Source: Bdellovibrionales bacterium
GTDB taxonomy: Bacteria > Bdellovibrionota > Bdellovibrionia > Bdellovibrionales > UBA1609
Direction of reading: 5' to 3'
Assembly (NCBI GenBank): GCA_013216195.1
Contig: JABSOQ010000010.1
Span: forward strand, 1-52,134
DNA length: 52,134 nucleotides
Part shown: one piece after another, positions 23,568 to 32,745 of the stretch
Layout: the number at the start of each line of letters is the position of its first letter
Numbering within the stretch: the stretch's first letter is position 1
Notes under the pieces: model-generated
Told to the model about the DNA's origin: nothing
What the model saw: the letters and a program-made list of their open reading frames with translations, nothing else
Databases searched by the model: none
Made by a program: the position numbers and the translations under genes

Positions 23568-24391
23568 TGGACCCATTTGTAAAGAACTTGAAAATCGGTT
23601 TTCTAGGTGCTGGCAACATGACTCAGACAATCGTGAAGGGTTGGCTTGAGCAGCAGGTTTTGCCTGCAAATCACGTTTACTGCACCAACCGTTCTGAAGC
23701 CAAATTGCAAAAGTTTGTTGATCAAACTGGAATCAACGGCATGAGCTCGAACGAAGAACTCATAGATGTCTGTGATGTCGTGATCTTGGCCATGAAGCCA
23801 CAAGACCTGCTGTTGGCTGTAGAAGAGGTGCAGCCATGCTTCAAGCCAGATCAGGTGATTTTAAGCTTAGCTGCTGGAATACCCATACGTGCGATTCAAA
23901 AAAACCTTAACGCCTCGGTTCGCATCGCGAGGCTGATGCCAAACACGCCTTTAAAAATTGGTGAAGGTGTTATGGGCTATGCCACCAGTAAAGAGGCTGA
24001 AGATTTGAAAGCCTTGATAGAGAGTTTATTTAACCCAATTGCTCTAACGGTCGAGGCGAATGAGGGCGAAACCTTTGAAGCCCTAACCGTCGGTGCTGCT
24101 AGTGGGGTTGGTTTCGTATTTGAGCTCATGATCTATTGGCAGGAGTGGCTTGAAGAACACAACTTTGAGCCTCAAGTTGCTCGAGAGATGACAGTGCAAA
24201 CCTTTTTAGGAGCAGCAATGCTAGCTCAAAAAGAAGAATCCACCCAACTCGAGCAATTGCTTGCTAAGGTCACGTCTAAAAAGGGGGTGACAGCCGCTGG
24301 GCTGCAGTCAATGCGGGAGCTCGAAATTGAAAGGGGTTTGCGGTACAGTTTCGAAAAGGCCGTTATGCGAGATAAAGAGCTGGCAAAATAG
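23567..24391 (+). CDS. proC: Pyrroline-5-carboxylate reductase
   Basis: 274 residues. Last step of proline synthesis: NAD(P)H reduction of pyrroline-5-carboxylate. Rossmann motif IGFLGAGNMTQTIVKGWL near the N-terminus; VILAMKPQDL; LSLAAGIP; RLMPNTPLKIGEGVMGY (family RxMPNTP); C-terminal helical domain with LTVGAASGVGFVFELM and the final VTSKKGVTAAGLQSM (family TSPGGTTxxGL). ATG 23567 overlaps the yggS stop (TGATG); a GTG one codon upstream is also possible. Confidence 0.94.
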   Translation: MDPFVKNLKIGFLGAGNMTQTIVKGWLEQQVLPANHVYCTNRSEAKLQKFVDQTGINGMSSNEELIDVCDVVILAMKPQDLLLAVEEVQPCFKPDQVILSLAAGIPIRAIQKNLNASVRIARLMPNTPLKIGEGVMGYATSKEAEDLKALIESLFNPIALTVEANEGETFEALTVGAASGVGFVFELMIYWQEWLEEHNFEPQVAREMTVQTFLGAAMLAQKEESTQLEQLLAKVTSKKGVTAAGLQSMRELEIERGLRYSFEKAVMRDKELAK

Positions 24392-24414
24392 CTCAGCTCT
24401 CTAAGTTTGAGAGA

Positions 24415-24888
24415 TCAATTTTCAATATCGTTGATCACATTCACAAGATTCTTCTCGTGATCCATTGTCCAGACATCAATTGTTTCATCGTCATCGAGGT
24501 TACCATATGCAACTATTTTAAATGTGGTATTGGTAACCCCACAATCGGCGCAGTGCTGTTGCGCAACCGGATCAGTGGCTGGATCTAAAACCACTGTGTA
24601 CAAAGAATTGCCTCCTGAAATCGAAGCATAGTCTTGTGACCATGTTTCAAATGACTGAGCCGTAAATTTGCCGAATTCAGCACTATCAGCCTGAAAGGTA
24701 ATGTAGGCGCTACTTAGGGTTGATTTCGCCTCTACCTGCTTCGCCTTCGATTGAAATTGCTTGAACTTTGGTACCATAACAATCGAGGCAACGATGCCTA
24801 CGACTATTAGCAAAAAGAAGACCGCGCCTATACCGACTAGAATTTTGGTCAAAGTTGACCAGCCTTTTTTCTCTTGTTGTTCTGACAT
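24415..24888 (-). CDS. Pilin-like protein without a prepilin-peptidase site
   Basis: 157 residues. A hydrophilic N-terminus of 10 residues, then one long hydrophobic helix (about 14-40, LVGIGAVFFLLIVVGIVASI) continuing as an amphipathic helix (VPKFKQFQSKAKQVEAKSTL), then a globular part with a CADC pair and the ending GNLDDDETIDVWTMD. The helix-plus-globular layout and the D-D-x-x-x-DVWT ending resemble type IV pilins of deltaproteobacterial type, but the usual G-F-T-L-I-E cleavage site is absent, so it is probably a membrane-anchored pilin-like protein. GGGAGAG precedes ATG 24888. It sits, in reverse orientation, between proC and divIVA. Function unknown. Confidence 0.6.
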   Translation of the reverse strand: MSEQQEKKGWSTLTKILVGIGAVFFLLIVVGIVASIVMVPKFKQFQSKAKQVEAKSTLSSAYITFQADSAEFGKFTAQSFETWSQDYASISGGNSLYTVVLDPATDPVAQQHCADCGVTNTTFKIVAYGNLDDDETIDVWTMDHEKNLVNVINDIEN

Positions 24889-25106
24889 CTGTCTCTCCCT
24901 GTTGAATTTGAATGGCTGGACTTGAATTATCGCCAGCAGATCCGGGCCTGGCAAAAACTTGGAGCTGTCTTTAACCGCAATCTGGTCTTTGTGGTGTCAT
25001 ACATAGGCCATGGGCAGGGTCCGAACGCGTTGTGTTAGGACTTCGGCATTGTTGATACCAGATGGGAGGTTCCATACCATCGTAAGATAAGTAGGGGGAA
25101 GAAATC

Positions 25107-25664
25107 ATGAAGATTGCTCCAATAGATATAGCTCACAAGACATTTGGAAGAAAAATTGGGGGCTTTGACCCAGAAGAAGTCATGGACTTCTTGCGCGCAG
25201 TTTCGGATGAATTCGAAGGTGTGATTCGCGAAAGAAATGCACTAAAAGAAGCGCTTAGAGAAAAAGAGCTGGCGATCACTGAATACAAAGAGCGAGATGA
25301 GTTGCTCAAGAGCACGATCACGACTGCGACAAAAATGGCCGACAAAATTCAAAAAGACGCCGAACGTGAAGCGAAGTTGATTTTACAAGACGCTGATCAA
25401 AAGGCAGACATGATTCAACGAGATGCTCGTGATTCACTAAAGAAAATCTATCAAGACATAACAGACCTCAAAAGGTTGCGTCTGCAGTTTGAAAACAATA
25501 TGAAGGCCCTTATCCAGTCTCACTTGACCATGCTTGATCAAGGTCAAAAGGTTCTACCGAATCCGCCAATCGAGCCAAAGCTTAATGTTGAAATTGAAGA
25601 GCGAGTGAGTCGTCATGACGATCTTGAATCTCGCATTAATGAGTCTATTAGTAATCAAGTGTAA
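25107..25664 (+). CDS. divIVA: DivIVA domain protein
   Basis: 185 residues. The N-terminal membrane-curvature domain is clear: MKIAPIDIAHKTFGRKIGGF followed by DPEEVMDFLRAVSDEFE (family pattern L-x-P-x-D-I-x-x-K-x-F-x-x-x-x-x-G-Y-D-x-x-E-V-D-x-F-L). A long coiled coil (about 35-150) follows. DivIVA proteins gather at curved membrane and recruit cell-division or polar factors. The maf-yggS-proC-divIVA order matches the division-gene neighbourhood of many bacteria, which supports the call. AAGTAGGGGG lies before the ATG, and a strong terminator follows. Confidence 0.92.
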   Translation: MKIAPIDIAHKTFGRKIGGFDPEEVMDFLRAVSDEFEGVIRERNALKEALREKELAITEYKERDELLKSTITTATKMADKIQKDAEREAKLILQDADQKADMIQRDARDSLKKIYQDITDLKRLRLQFENNMKALIQSHLTMLDQGQKVLPNPPIEPKLNVEIEERVSRHDDLESRINESISNQV

Positions 25665-25685
25665 CAAGACCAAATACAGTCTGAG

Positions 25686-25716
25686 AAAAAGCCGCGCAAT
25701 TTGTGCGGCTTTTTTT
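25686..25716 (+). terminator. Rho-independent terminator after divIVA
   Basis: AAAAAGCCGC and GCGGCTTTTTTT form a GC-rich stem with a run of T, 22 bases after the divIVA stop. Confidence 0.9.
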
Positions 25717-25726
25717 GTATTGAAGG

Positions 25727-26155
25727 CTATGGTTGTTTCGACACCTTCAGGCGAACCCTTGTGGCTCCGGGCTCTTTACCGCCCCATCGCTCGGTAGTTT
25801 TGAATGCAGACAATTCGAGCAGTTCAAATTCGAGACCAGCAAAGTCGGTTTTTTCACCGTTCTCGTAGTGCTGGTTCAGCTCCACTCTTTTCTCTTGCCC
25901 TTCTGCTTTTAGCATCAGAACAATCAAGGGAAAGCCAGCCTCGCCCCCACCATCTGGTGATTCAGGGTGAGCTGGGCCCCGCCCTTCGAAGCTATCGAGA
26001 AACTCTATTGTCACATGAAGCACCTTCACAGTTTGCTTGAGTTGAATCTCAAGAGTCTTGAGCTCTTCTTGCATGCTTTTGATCCTCTCTTTGCTCTGAC
26101 AGCCTAAGGAGCCAAGACAGAGCAAGCTAGTCAGGAGCAGTGTGAAAGTCTTCAT
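25727..26155 (-). CDS. Lipoprotein of unknown function
   Basis: 142 residues from ATG 26155 (an earlier ATG at 26179 is possible but lengthens the signal). Lipobox LGSLGC (Cys 19). A helical stretch of about 35 residues (ERIKSMQEELKTLEIQLKQT) could be a short coiled coil; the rest is beta-rich, with GLEFELLELSAFKT and ATRVRLKVSKQ. No family recognised. Converges on divIVA. Confidence 0.6.
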   Translation of the reverse strand: MKTFTLLLTSLLCLGSLGCQSKERIKSMQEELKTLEIQLKQTVKVLHVTIEFLDSFEGRGPAHPESPDGGGEAGFPLIVLMLKAEGQEKRVELNQHYENGEKTDFAGLEFELLELSAFKTTERWGGKEPGATRVRLKVSKQP

Positions 26156-26204
26156 TGTGCTATTGTGTTTTGAAAGCACTTAGCATGTAAAGAGAAACCA
26201 AAAG

Positions 26205-27326
26205 TTATTCTAGGTCATCAATTGTCGAATCAATGGCGTCATCAATGTCGATCGGTCGTCGCCGTCTGCGTCGCCTTTTTCGCTTTTTCGGTTTGGGCTT
26301 GAACAGGCCCTCGTCATAACGCTCTTCTTTGAGTTCAAAATCACTGTCGGGGTCAACTCGACCGCCTCTGCGTCTTTTGGCCCGAGCTCGTTTTATGTCT
26401 GTACGGTTGGTATTGATGTCAGCTCCACCCCAGCGAAATTCTAAGCCTGCTACGATACCAATGCCTTCTGCAGCATTCAGACCGTTAAGCGTTTTGGTAA
26501 CACCAATCATCAGATTTGCCTTTTTTGACAAAGCCACATCAAAGCTGATTTGTGAATTTAACAAAGAAGGGTCGACGGCATAGTAGCGAAGGCTTCCAGC
26601 ATTGAGTCTATCGGTGACATCAGTTCTCTCCTTAGGATTGTCTGAGAACTCATCAAACGTATTGCTAAAAAAACCAAACACAGAGCCGAACACAGAGAAA
26701 TCACTGAACATGAGACGGGCACCGGCAGAATAAGGTATTCGAGCAGAGCGACCCTCGGTCAAAAACTGATAGTGTAGCGACCCGAGCAGCTCAAATCTGC
26801 TAAAGAGGTATCCGTAGCGAGCACCAATCAAGGCTTGGTTTGCAGCTTCTCCATTAATGGCATCATCGCCAGCCACGGGATCGATAGTGTTCAGTGCAAG
26901 AACCCCACGTGCTTCAAGATAGAGCCTCTGGCTAAGTGTGTAGACCGGTGCGTAGACCAGGCCCAAACTCACTTCGTTGAGCTCCGAGTTAGTTCGAACT
27001 TCATTTTCGTCTTGCGAGGTTACGAAGTTGATGCGTGCGCCAGTCGTCAGTCTCCAAACAGGGGCGATGTCATATGAGCCTCTCAAGCGAGTGTTGATCT
27101 CAGAAAAAGAGTGCTCATCATCAAGCTGTTCAAAAGCTCCGCCTTGATCATCATAGTTGGCTGTTGAGCTAAAGTACTGTGTAACAGCAGAAAATTGCAT
27201 TTGATTTGGCGACATCGGCGCATAGTCATAATTCGGAGTCAGGGGATCTATCGCATAAGCTTGAAACCCTGCCAGAGACAATGAGGCTGCAGTTACCGTC
27301 AACAATGTCATGAGAACAGTTCGCAT
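26205..27326 (-). CDS. Outer-membrane beta-barrel protein with basic C-terminal tail
   Basis: 373 residues. Signal peptide (LMTLLTVTAASLSLAGFQAYA) and then many alternating strands (EINTRLRGSYDIAPVWRLTT, RLYLEARGVLALN, ALIGARYGYLFSRFELLGSL, IGIVAGLEFRWGG), typical of a transmembrane barrel of about 10-14 strands. Past the last strand there is an unusual tail of about 75 residues, full of Arg, Lys and Asp, with a run of seven Arg (KRKRRRRRRRP) and an acidic end (IDIDDAIDSTIDDLE). The start ATG 27326 is chosen for the signal peptide; no strong ribosome-binding site is seen. Divergent from the MFS gene. Confidence 0.72.
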   Translation of the reverse strand: MRTVLMTLLTVTAASLSLAGFQAYAIDPLTPNYDYAPMSPNQMQFSAVTQYFSSTANYDDQGGAFEQLDDEHSFSEINTRLRGSYDIAPVWRLTTGARINFVTSQDENEVRTNSELNEVSLGLVYAPVYTLSQRLYLEARGVLALNTIDPVAGDDAINGEAANQALIGARYGYLFSRFELLGSLHYQFLTEGRSARIPYSAGARLMFSDFSVFGSVFGFFSNTFDEFSDNPKERTDVTDRLNAGSLRYYAVDPSLLNSQISFDVALSKKANLMIGVTKTLNGLNAAEGIGIVAGLEFRWGGADINTNRTDIKRARAKRRRGGRVDPDSDFELKEERYDEGLFKPKPKKRKRRRRRRRPIDIDDAIDSTIDDLE

Positions 27327-27464
27327 AAGAGTTACTAGGATACCATGAACACGCTCAGCTTGTACTAAATGGCCTAAAAATCTGAGATTTTTTTGCTCGA
27401 ATTGTTGCGAGTTTTGACAGTGGGGCACTACTCAATCTTAGCCCAGTATGTTTAACTGCCAACT

Positions 27465-28688
27465 ATGTCACAGAAAAAGCAGATATTTATCGTCTTTATG
27501 ACTGTTTTCATCGACTTAGTTGGGTTCGGTATCATCATACCGCTATCTCCTTATCTCGCCAGAGAGTTTGGCGGTGATGCCTTTCAGGTCGGTCTGTTGA
27601 TGGCCATTTACTCATTTTTTCAGTTCTTGTTTGCGCCCGTTTGGGGAGGATTGAGTGATAAGTACGGCCGTCGCCCAATCATTTTGTTGAGCTTGTTTGG
27701 TGCTGGTATCTCTCATTTGATTTTTGCTTTTGGTAGTGCCCTCTGGATATTGTTTGTGGCCAGGGCCTTGGCCGGCTTGTTTGGTGCCAATATCTCAACA
27801 GCGATGGCCTATATGGCTGATATCACCGAAGAGAAGGATCGATCAAAGGGCATGGGCCTAATTGGTGCCGCCTTTGGATTAGGCTTCGTTCTTGGCCCAA
27901 CAATCGGCTCTGGAATGGCTGAAGTCGGAAACATGATCTCGACAGCTCCGCCTTTTGGTGACAGCTTTGCCGCAGTCTTCGCCTCTTTGATTTGTTTGGC
28001 GAACTTCGTGTTTGCATACTTTGCTCTACCAGAGAGCTTGAAGCTTGAGGAGGGTCAAGCTCAATACCATCAGAAGAAAAGGCGTCTCTTACTTTTGAAG
28101 TCTTATTTACCCAGGCCAATCACTGGTAGATTGATGATTGCATTTTTTCTTCTGACCTTGGGAATGGCACATATGGAGGCCTCCTTGTTTTTGTTCGTGC
28201 AAGACAAGTTCTCCTGGAGCCTGATATCTGCAGGTCTCGGTTTTGCTTATGTTGGTCTGATTATGGTGTTCACTCAAGGCTACTTGATTCGAAAGCTACT
28301 CCCAAAATATGGGGAGAAGAAACTTATGTTGATAGGCCTGTTTTTCGTTGGTTTCGGTCTAGCTGGAATCGGTTTTGCCGACGAAATTTGGGCTCTTGCT
28401 CTCGTGGTAACGTTTCTGAGTCTTGGCGTTGGTATGGCAAACCCCTCATTAACTGGTAGCATCTCGCTATCAGCGGGCAAGCAAGACCAGGGGAGTGTGT
28501 TAGGCGCTAATCAGAGCCTTTCAGCTCTAGCCAGAATCATCGGCCCCGCTTTGGGAGGTTGGTTCTATAGAGAAATTAGTATTGCTTCACCATTTTTTAT
28601 ATCGGGTCTATTTGCATTCATGGCGTTGGTACTTGTTGTCGTGAAGCTCGACAGCTTGCCATCGAAAGGTCAGGTTCAAGATGTCTGA
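27465..28688 (+). CDS. MFS transporter, TetA/DHA1-like drug exporter family
   Basis: 407 residues with about 12 membrane segments. Motif A after segment 2: GGLSDKYGRRPIIL; motif C-like GLIGAAFGLGFVLGPTIGSG, typical of proton-driven exporters (DHA1, TetA-like). The central loop reads LKLEEGQAQYHQKKRRLLLL. Probably exports small hydrophobic compounds; substrate cannot be predicted. The 3' end overlaps the rhodanese-like gene by 8 bases, so both are probably co-translated. Confidence 0.9.
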   Translation: MSQKKQIFIVFMTVFIDLVGFGIIIPLSPYLAREFGGDAFQVGLLMAIYSFFQFLFAPVWGGLSDKYGRRPIILLSLFGAGISHLIFAFGSALWILFVARALAGLFGANISTAMAYMADITEEKDRSKGMGLIGAAFGLGFVLGPTIGSGMAEVGNMISTAPPFGDSFAAVFASLICLANFVFAYFALPESLKLEEGQAQYHQKKRRLLLLKSYLPRPITGRLMIAFFLLTLGMAHMEASLFLFVQDKFSWSLISAGLGFAYVGLIMVFTQGYLIRKLLPKYGEKKLMLIGLFFVGFGLAGIGFADEIWALALVVTFLSLGVGMANPSLTGSISLSAGKQDQGSVLGANQSLSALARIIGPALGGWFYREISIASPFFISGLFAFMALVLVVVKLDSLPSKGQVQDV

Positions 28689-29025
28689 TTATTTTGAAAT
28701 CGGTTATTTTCAGTTAGAGAACTTGTCGATGAATCAAGTTCAGTTCTATTTCTTTGACATCTCTATGAGCCGACTACAGGTTTCAGATGAACCACTAAAA
28801 AGTATGTTGCAGTCAATGATCGGCATGGAGCCTGAGGACATAGAGCCTTACTTAAAAGAAAAAGATGAAGCTAAAACAGTTCCGATTGTTCTGTTGTGCG
28901 AGGACGGTGTTCGATCACGAAAATGGGCAGAGAAGCTCAGTGATGCAGGCTATATCAATGTCAACGTTATTGAAGAGGGTTTCAAGGGTTTAGAAGAAGA
29001 GGCCAACTCGCTAACTCACAGCTGA
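28681..29025 (+). CDS. Rhodanese-like protein
   Basis: 114 residues. Contains the rhodanese active-site loop: IVLLCEDGVRSRKWAEKLSD (Cys in C-E-D-G-V-R-S, family CxxxxRS) followed by GYINVNVIEEGFKGLE (family G-[FY]-x-x-V-x-x-L-x-GG). The start of the domain is unusual (FYFFDISMSRLQVSD in place of LIDVRxxxE), so it is a divergent member. Rhodaneses carry sulfur on the Cys for transfer. Start taken at ATG 28681, overlapping the MFS gene; ATG 28729 is an alternative. Confidence 0.78.
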   Translation: MSDYFEIGYFQLENLSMNQVQFYFFDISMSRLQVSDEPLKSMLQSMIGMEPEDIEPYLKEKDEAKTVPIVLLCEDGVRSRKWAEKLSDAGYINVNVIEEGFKGLEEEANSLTHS

Positions 29026-29042
29026 CCTCTGTGCCATATAAC

Positions 29043-29423
29043 TCAGTTGACGTCGCGTGCGTACTTGTCGTCTGCAGGCTCAGACATAAGAAACTTAATC
29101 AGGATGTACACGAGAATTGAGCCACCAAGAGACCAGAGCGGTGAGAGAATCGCCAAAAACCTTACAACCCCCACATCTAAATCGAGTTTGCGAGCAATCA
29201 TGCTACAAACGCCAAGAATTTTTGCTTCATAAGCTGTATTAAGCTGATCTTGTCTTGGAAGAGAAAAAGCTAGGGCTAGATAAGCGAAAAAGCCACAGCC
29301 CCCAAAAAGGCAAGAGATTGCAAAACCCAATCTCAATAGGCCAAGGTCAATATCAAGTACCTCGCTCAGGCCCTTGCAAACACCTGCCACAGCTCCATCA
29401 TCAGATCGGTAAAAAGCTTTCAT
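29043..29423 (-). CDS. Tandem PspC-domain membrane protein
   Basis: 126 residues holding two PspC-like units. The first is GAVAGVCKGLSEVLDIDLGL with a hydrophobic helix (FAISCLFGGCGFFAYLALAF); the second is KILGVCSMIARKLDLDVGVV with another (ILSPLWSLGGSILVYILI). PspC proteins sense inner-membrane stress or toxins. The usual single PspC is about 60-70 residues, so this is a duplication. AGGAGG precedes ATG 29423, which fixes the start. Confidence 0.88.
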   Translation of the reverse strand: MKAFYRSDDGAVAGVCKGLSEVLDIDLGLLRLGFAISCLFGGCGFFAYLALAFSLPRQDQLNTAYEAKILGVCSMIARKLDLDVGVVRFLAILSPLWSLGGSILVYILIKFLMSEPADDKYARDVN

Positions 29424-29735
29424 ATCGGGCCTCCTGGGAGTTATGGGTTTGCTCCGACAGGGCAAACTGTACCAAGGCTTCTGAAATAACTCAAAAAAAT
29501 GGCTCGGCTTGACGCTTAAAGATAAGAGGCTTGATCGCTAGGCATCTTGCCCTAAGACTTGGTAACCAGGGATTGAGTAAAAATTTCCAAAATACTGAAA
29601 TCACTGACATTTTTCGGATGCCCTGGGTTGCTAAGTGACAGATTTGGCCCTTGATTTGATCTGAGTCGTGGCTATTTTCGATTTCAGCTTGGCCAGAACA
29701 TTGCTGTTAGTTGGCTCGAAACAAGGAATGGGTTT
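29424..29735. other. Intergenic region between the PspC and small secreted protein genes
   Basis: 312 bases between divergent genes, presumably with both promoters. An imperfect inverted repeat (AACCAGGG near 29560 and CCCTGGGTT near 29620) is present, but I see no clear promoter or gene. Confidence 0.4.
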
Positions 29736-29999
29736 GTGAACAGGATTGCATATCAAGTGTTGCTTATGGCGTTGCTGGGTGGTTTTGCGACTGCGGCGGA
29801 GGCACGTTTGCACGCAGAAAAACCAAAAGGGCTGCAAAAGCCTACCACTGACATCGAGTTGGCTCTTTCGGCGGCAACAGAAGTCGAGGCTTTGAACTCA
29901 GGTGTGCTGAGTGCTGAAAGAGGGGTATTCAACCCAAAAGTGGCCCTTCCTGGTCAGGACTCAAAGCCAGGGCCTTCCTTGTCTAACAAGTCTCAATAG
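29736..29999 (+). CDS. Small secreted protein of unknown function
   Basis: 87 residues. A GTG start with AAGGA 8 bases upstream leads into a signal peptide (IAYQVLLMALLGGFATAAEA). The mature part is short, polar and rich in Ala, Ser, Lys and Pro, with no cysteines and no visible fold; it may be disordered. It ends 40 bases before valS, on the same strand, with no terminator between. I rate it likely real because of the ribosome-binding site and signal peptide, but no family supports it. Confidence 0.45.
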   Translation: MNRIAYQVLLMALLGGFATAAEARLHAEKPKGLQKPTTDIELALSAATEVEALNSGVLSAERGVFNPKVALPGQDSKPGPSLSNKSQ

Positions 30000-30039
30000 T
30001 TTATCTTCTGCCTTCATTTTAAGAGTGCAGGAGTCACAA

Positions 30040-32709
30040 ATGGAAATGTCAGATCGCTACGATCCGAGTGAAGTTGAGCAAAGAATTTATGCCTGGTGGC
30101 AGTCTTCGAATTATTTTCGATCTGAAGACGTCTCAACGAAGCCTCCTTTTTCTACGATTCTTCCTCCTCCTAATGTCACAGGCTCTTTGCACTTGGGGCA
30201 TGCACTTGACCACACAATTCAAGACGTACTCGTTCGTTGGAAGCGGATGTCAGGCTTCAACACACTTTGGCTGCCAGGAACGGACCATGCTGGTATTGCG
30301 ACTCAGTCGGTTGTTGAGAAGAAGCTAAAAAAAGAAGGCAAGAGCCGTCAAGACCTCGGAAGAGATGCTTTCGTTGATGAGGTTTGGTCATGGAAAGAGC
30401 AGTACGGTGGGCGCATTGTAGAACAGATGAAGAGGCTTGGCGATTCTTGCGATTGGGATCGCCATGTGTTCACTCTTGACGAGAATGTTTCACAAGCCGT
30501 AAAAAAAGTTTTCGTTCAGCTCTATGAAAAAGGCTGGATCTACAAGGGCACCAGGCTCATCAACTGGAGTCCGTCGTTGGAGTCTGCACTTTCTGACCTT
30601 GAGGTCGACTACAAAGAAGTCAAAGGTAACCTCTATCACATTCGCTATGACTTAGAAGATGGCTCTGGCTCTCTCACCATTGCGACCACTCGGCCTGAAA
30701 CTCTTTTGGCAGATACTGCCGTGGCCGTGAACCCTGATGATGAAAGATATGCGAGCTTCATTGGCAGAAAATTAAAGTTGCCATTGCTAGACAGAAGCAT
30801 TCCGGTGATTGCAGATGAACACGTTGAAACCGAATTTGGAACAGGTGCCTTAAAAGTTACACCGGCACATGATTTCAGCGACTATGAGATCGGCAAGAGA
30901 CACAATCTTGAGATGATCAACATGCTCAACAAAAACGGCACTCTTAATGAAGCAGCCGGAGAGTATGCTGGTCTCAAGGTTTTTGAGGCCAGAAAAAAGG
31001 TCGTAGAAGATCTTGAAGCCAAAGAACAGTTGTTAAAAACAGAGCCCCACACTCATCAAGTCGGTCACTGTTCACGGAGTGGTTGCGTGGTTGAGCCACT
31101 TTTGAGCGATCAGTGGTTCGTTAAGACAGAGCATTTAGCTGAGCCAGCAAAGCGAGTTGTAGAGAGCGGCACGATCACCTTTGAGCCCGAGTCTTGGACA
31201 AAAACCTACCTGCACTGGATGGATATCATTCAAGACTGGTGCATCTCTAGACAGCTCTGGTGGGGTCACAGAATACCAGCCTACTACTGTGAGCAGGGGA
31301 ATGTGACAGTTTCAGAGGGCCAGCCAACTGAGTGCGCAGTCTGTGGTTCTGCCAACCTGAAGCAAGACGAGGATGTTCTCGACACTTGGTTTTCGAGTGG
31401 GCTTTGGCCTTTTTCAACAATGGGTTGGCCCGAGGAAACCGAAACTCAAAAGACTTTCTACCCAACAAACGTGCTGGTTACTGGCCATGACATCATTTTC
31501 TTTTGGGTAGCCCGAATGATTATGGCCGGGCTTGAGTTCAAGAAAGACGTGCCATTTCGTAAGGTCTACATTCATGGTCTTATTCGAGATGCTCAAGGTA
31601 AGAAAATGTCGAAATCAACGGGCAATGCCGAAGACCCGCTTGAGTTGATAGATGAATTCGGCGCTGACGCTCTTCGGTTTACTTTGATGGCTCAAATTGC
31701 CTCAGGTCGTGACCTGAAATTCTCAAAGCAAAGACTCGAAGGCTATCGTAATTTTATGAACAAGGTTTGGAACGCCACACGATTTGCACTAGGTGCTTTC
31801 GATGGATTTGATGCTTCTAAGATAGAGCCAGGCACTGTTTTGAACTCGAACGATCTGTCTGATCCTGATCAATGGATTATTCATAAGATTGGCCAATGTG
31901 AGGCCGAGGTCGATGCGGCTCTTTCGAGCTACCGCTTTTCTGATGCCACTCATGCTGTTTACTCATTTGTTTGGCATGAATTGTGTGATTGGTATCTTGA
32001 GTTTATCAAGCCTGTAATCTATGGCGAAGATTCGAAAGAGAAGACAGCCACACAAACTGTTTTGGTTCAGGTACTGAATCGGGCGGTTCGATTGCTGCAT
32101 CCATTTGCGCCATTCATTTCAGAAGAGATTTACCAAAAGCTTCCGATCAAGGGTGAGGCTTGCATTGTTGACACTTACCCAACACCAAAGAATGACAAAG
32201 ACTGGTTAGAGATGGGTTCGGAGACTGTTGCGACAGAGTTGGATCTTGTGCGAGAAGTGATTACCGCTATTCGCAATATTCGTGGAGAGAACCGAATCAA
32301 GCCGGGTGTAGAGATCAAGACTGTACTGGCTCCAAAAGATGACAAGAGCCAAAAGATACTTGGTGGCAATAAAGAGTACATACGTTCATTAGCAAAAGTT
32401 GGCGAGCTTTTGATTCAGCCAGATGTCGACATGAACAAGTCTGCAGTCACCCCAGTTAGAATGGGAGACCTGTCGGTCGAAGTTGTTGTACCTCTTGAGG
32501 GTCTTGTCGACTTTGCCGAAGAGGTGAAGCGAATTTCGAAGAACATCGAGAAGTTGCAAAAAGAGCTCGGCTCTCTTTCAAAAAGGTTGAGTAACGAGAA
32601 CTTTTTAAAGAATGCACCTGAAGACGTTGTTACCCAGGGCAAAAAGCAAATGGAAGACCTGAAAACTCAGATTGAGAGTTTAGAAGCGTCAAAGCTTCGT
32701 CTTTCTTAG
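30040..32709 (+). CDS. valS: Valyl-tRNA synthetase
   Basis: 889 residues, the usual length. Class I synthetase that charges tRNA-Val. HIGH motif in PPPNVTGSLHLGHALDH; editing domain with TIATTRPETLLADTAVAVNP; KMSKS motif in QGKKMSKSTGN; anticodon-binding region near 650-760; C-terminal coiled-coil arm of about 65 residues (EEVKRISKNIEKLQKELGSL), as in bacterial ValRS. The start is ATG 30040 because CAGGAG precedes it and the protein then begins with the family's DRYDPSEVEQRIY; the frame is open to 29911. A strong terminator follows. Confidence 0.97.
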   Translation: MEMSDRYDPSEVEQRIYAWWQSSNYFRSEDVSTKPPFSTILPPPNVTGSLHLGHALDHTIQDVLVRWKRMSGFNTLWLPGTDHAGIATQSVVEKKLKKEGKSRQDLGRDAFVDEVWSWKEQYGGRIVEQMKRLGDSCDWDRHVFTLDENVSQAVKKVFVQLYEKGWIYKGTRLINWSPSLESALSDLEVDYKEVKGNLYHIRYDLEDGSGSLTIATTRPETLLADTAVAVNPDDERYASFIGRKLKLPLLDRSIPVIADEHVETEFGTGALKVTPAHDFSDYEIGKRHNLEMINMLNKNGTLNEAAGEYAGLKVFEARKKVVEDLEAKEQLLKTEPHTHQVGHCSRSGCVVEPLLSDQWFVKTEHLAEPAKRVVESGTITFEPESWTKTYLHWMDIIQDWCISRQLWWGHRIPAYYCEQGNVTVSEGQPTECAVCGSANLKQDEDVLDTWFSSGLWPFSTMGWPEETETQKTFYPTNVLVTGHDIIFFWVARMIMAGLEFKKDVPFRKVYIHGLIRDAQGKKMSKSTGNAEDPLELIDEFGADALRFTLMAQIASGRDLKFSKQRLEGYRNFMNKVWNATRFALGAFDGFDASKIEPGTVLNSNDLSDPDQWIIHKIGQCEAEVDAALSSYRFSDATHAVYSFVWHELCDWYLEFIKPVIYGEDSKEKTATQTVLVQVLNRAVRLLHPFAPFISEEIYQKLPIKGEACIVDTYPTPKNDKDWLEMGSETVATELDLVREVITAIRNIRGENRIKPGVEIKTVLAPKDDKSQKILGGNKEYIRSLAKVGELLIQPDVDMNKSAVTPVRMGDLSVEVVVPLEGLVDFAEEVKRISKNIEKLQKELGSLSKRLSNENFLKNAPEDVVTQGKKQMEDLKTQIESLEASKLRLS

Positions 32710-32745
32710 TTCTTTTCGAGCTTTTAGTTTTGAGGCGAAGAGAAT

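Noticed and set aside
29911-30039. Extended ValS N-terminus
   Set aside because: CAGGAG and the conserved DRYDPSEVEQ start at 30040; the extension overlaps the small secreted protein gene.
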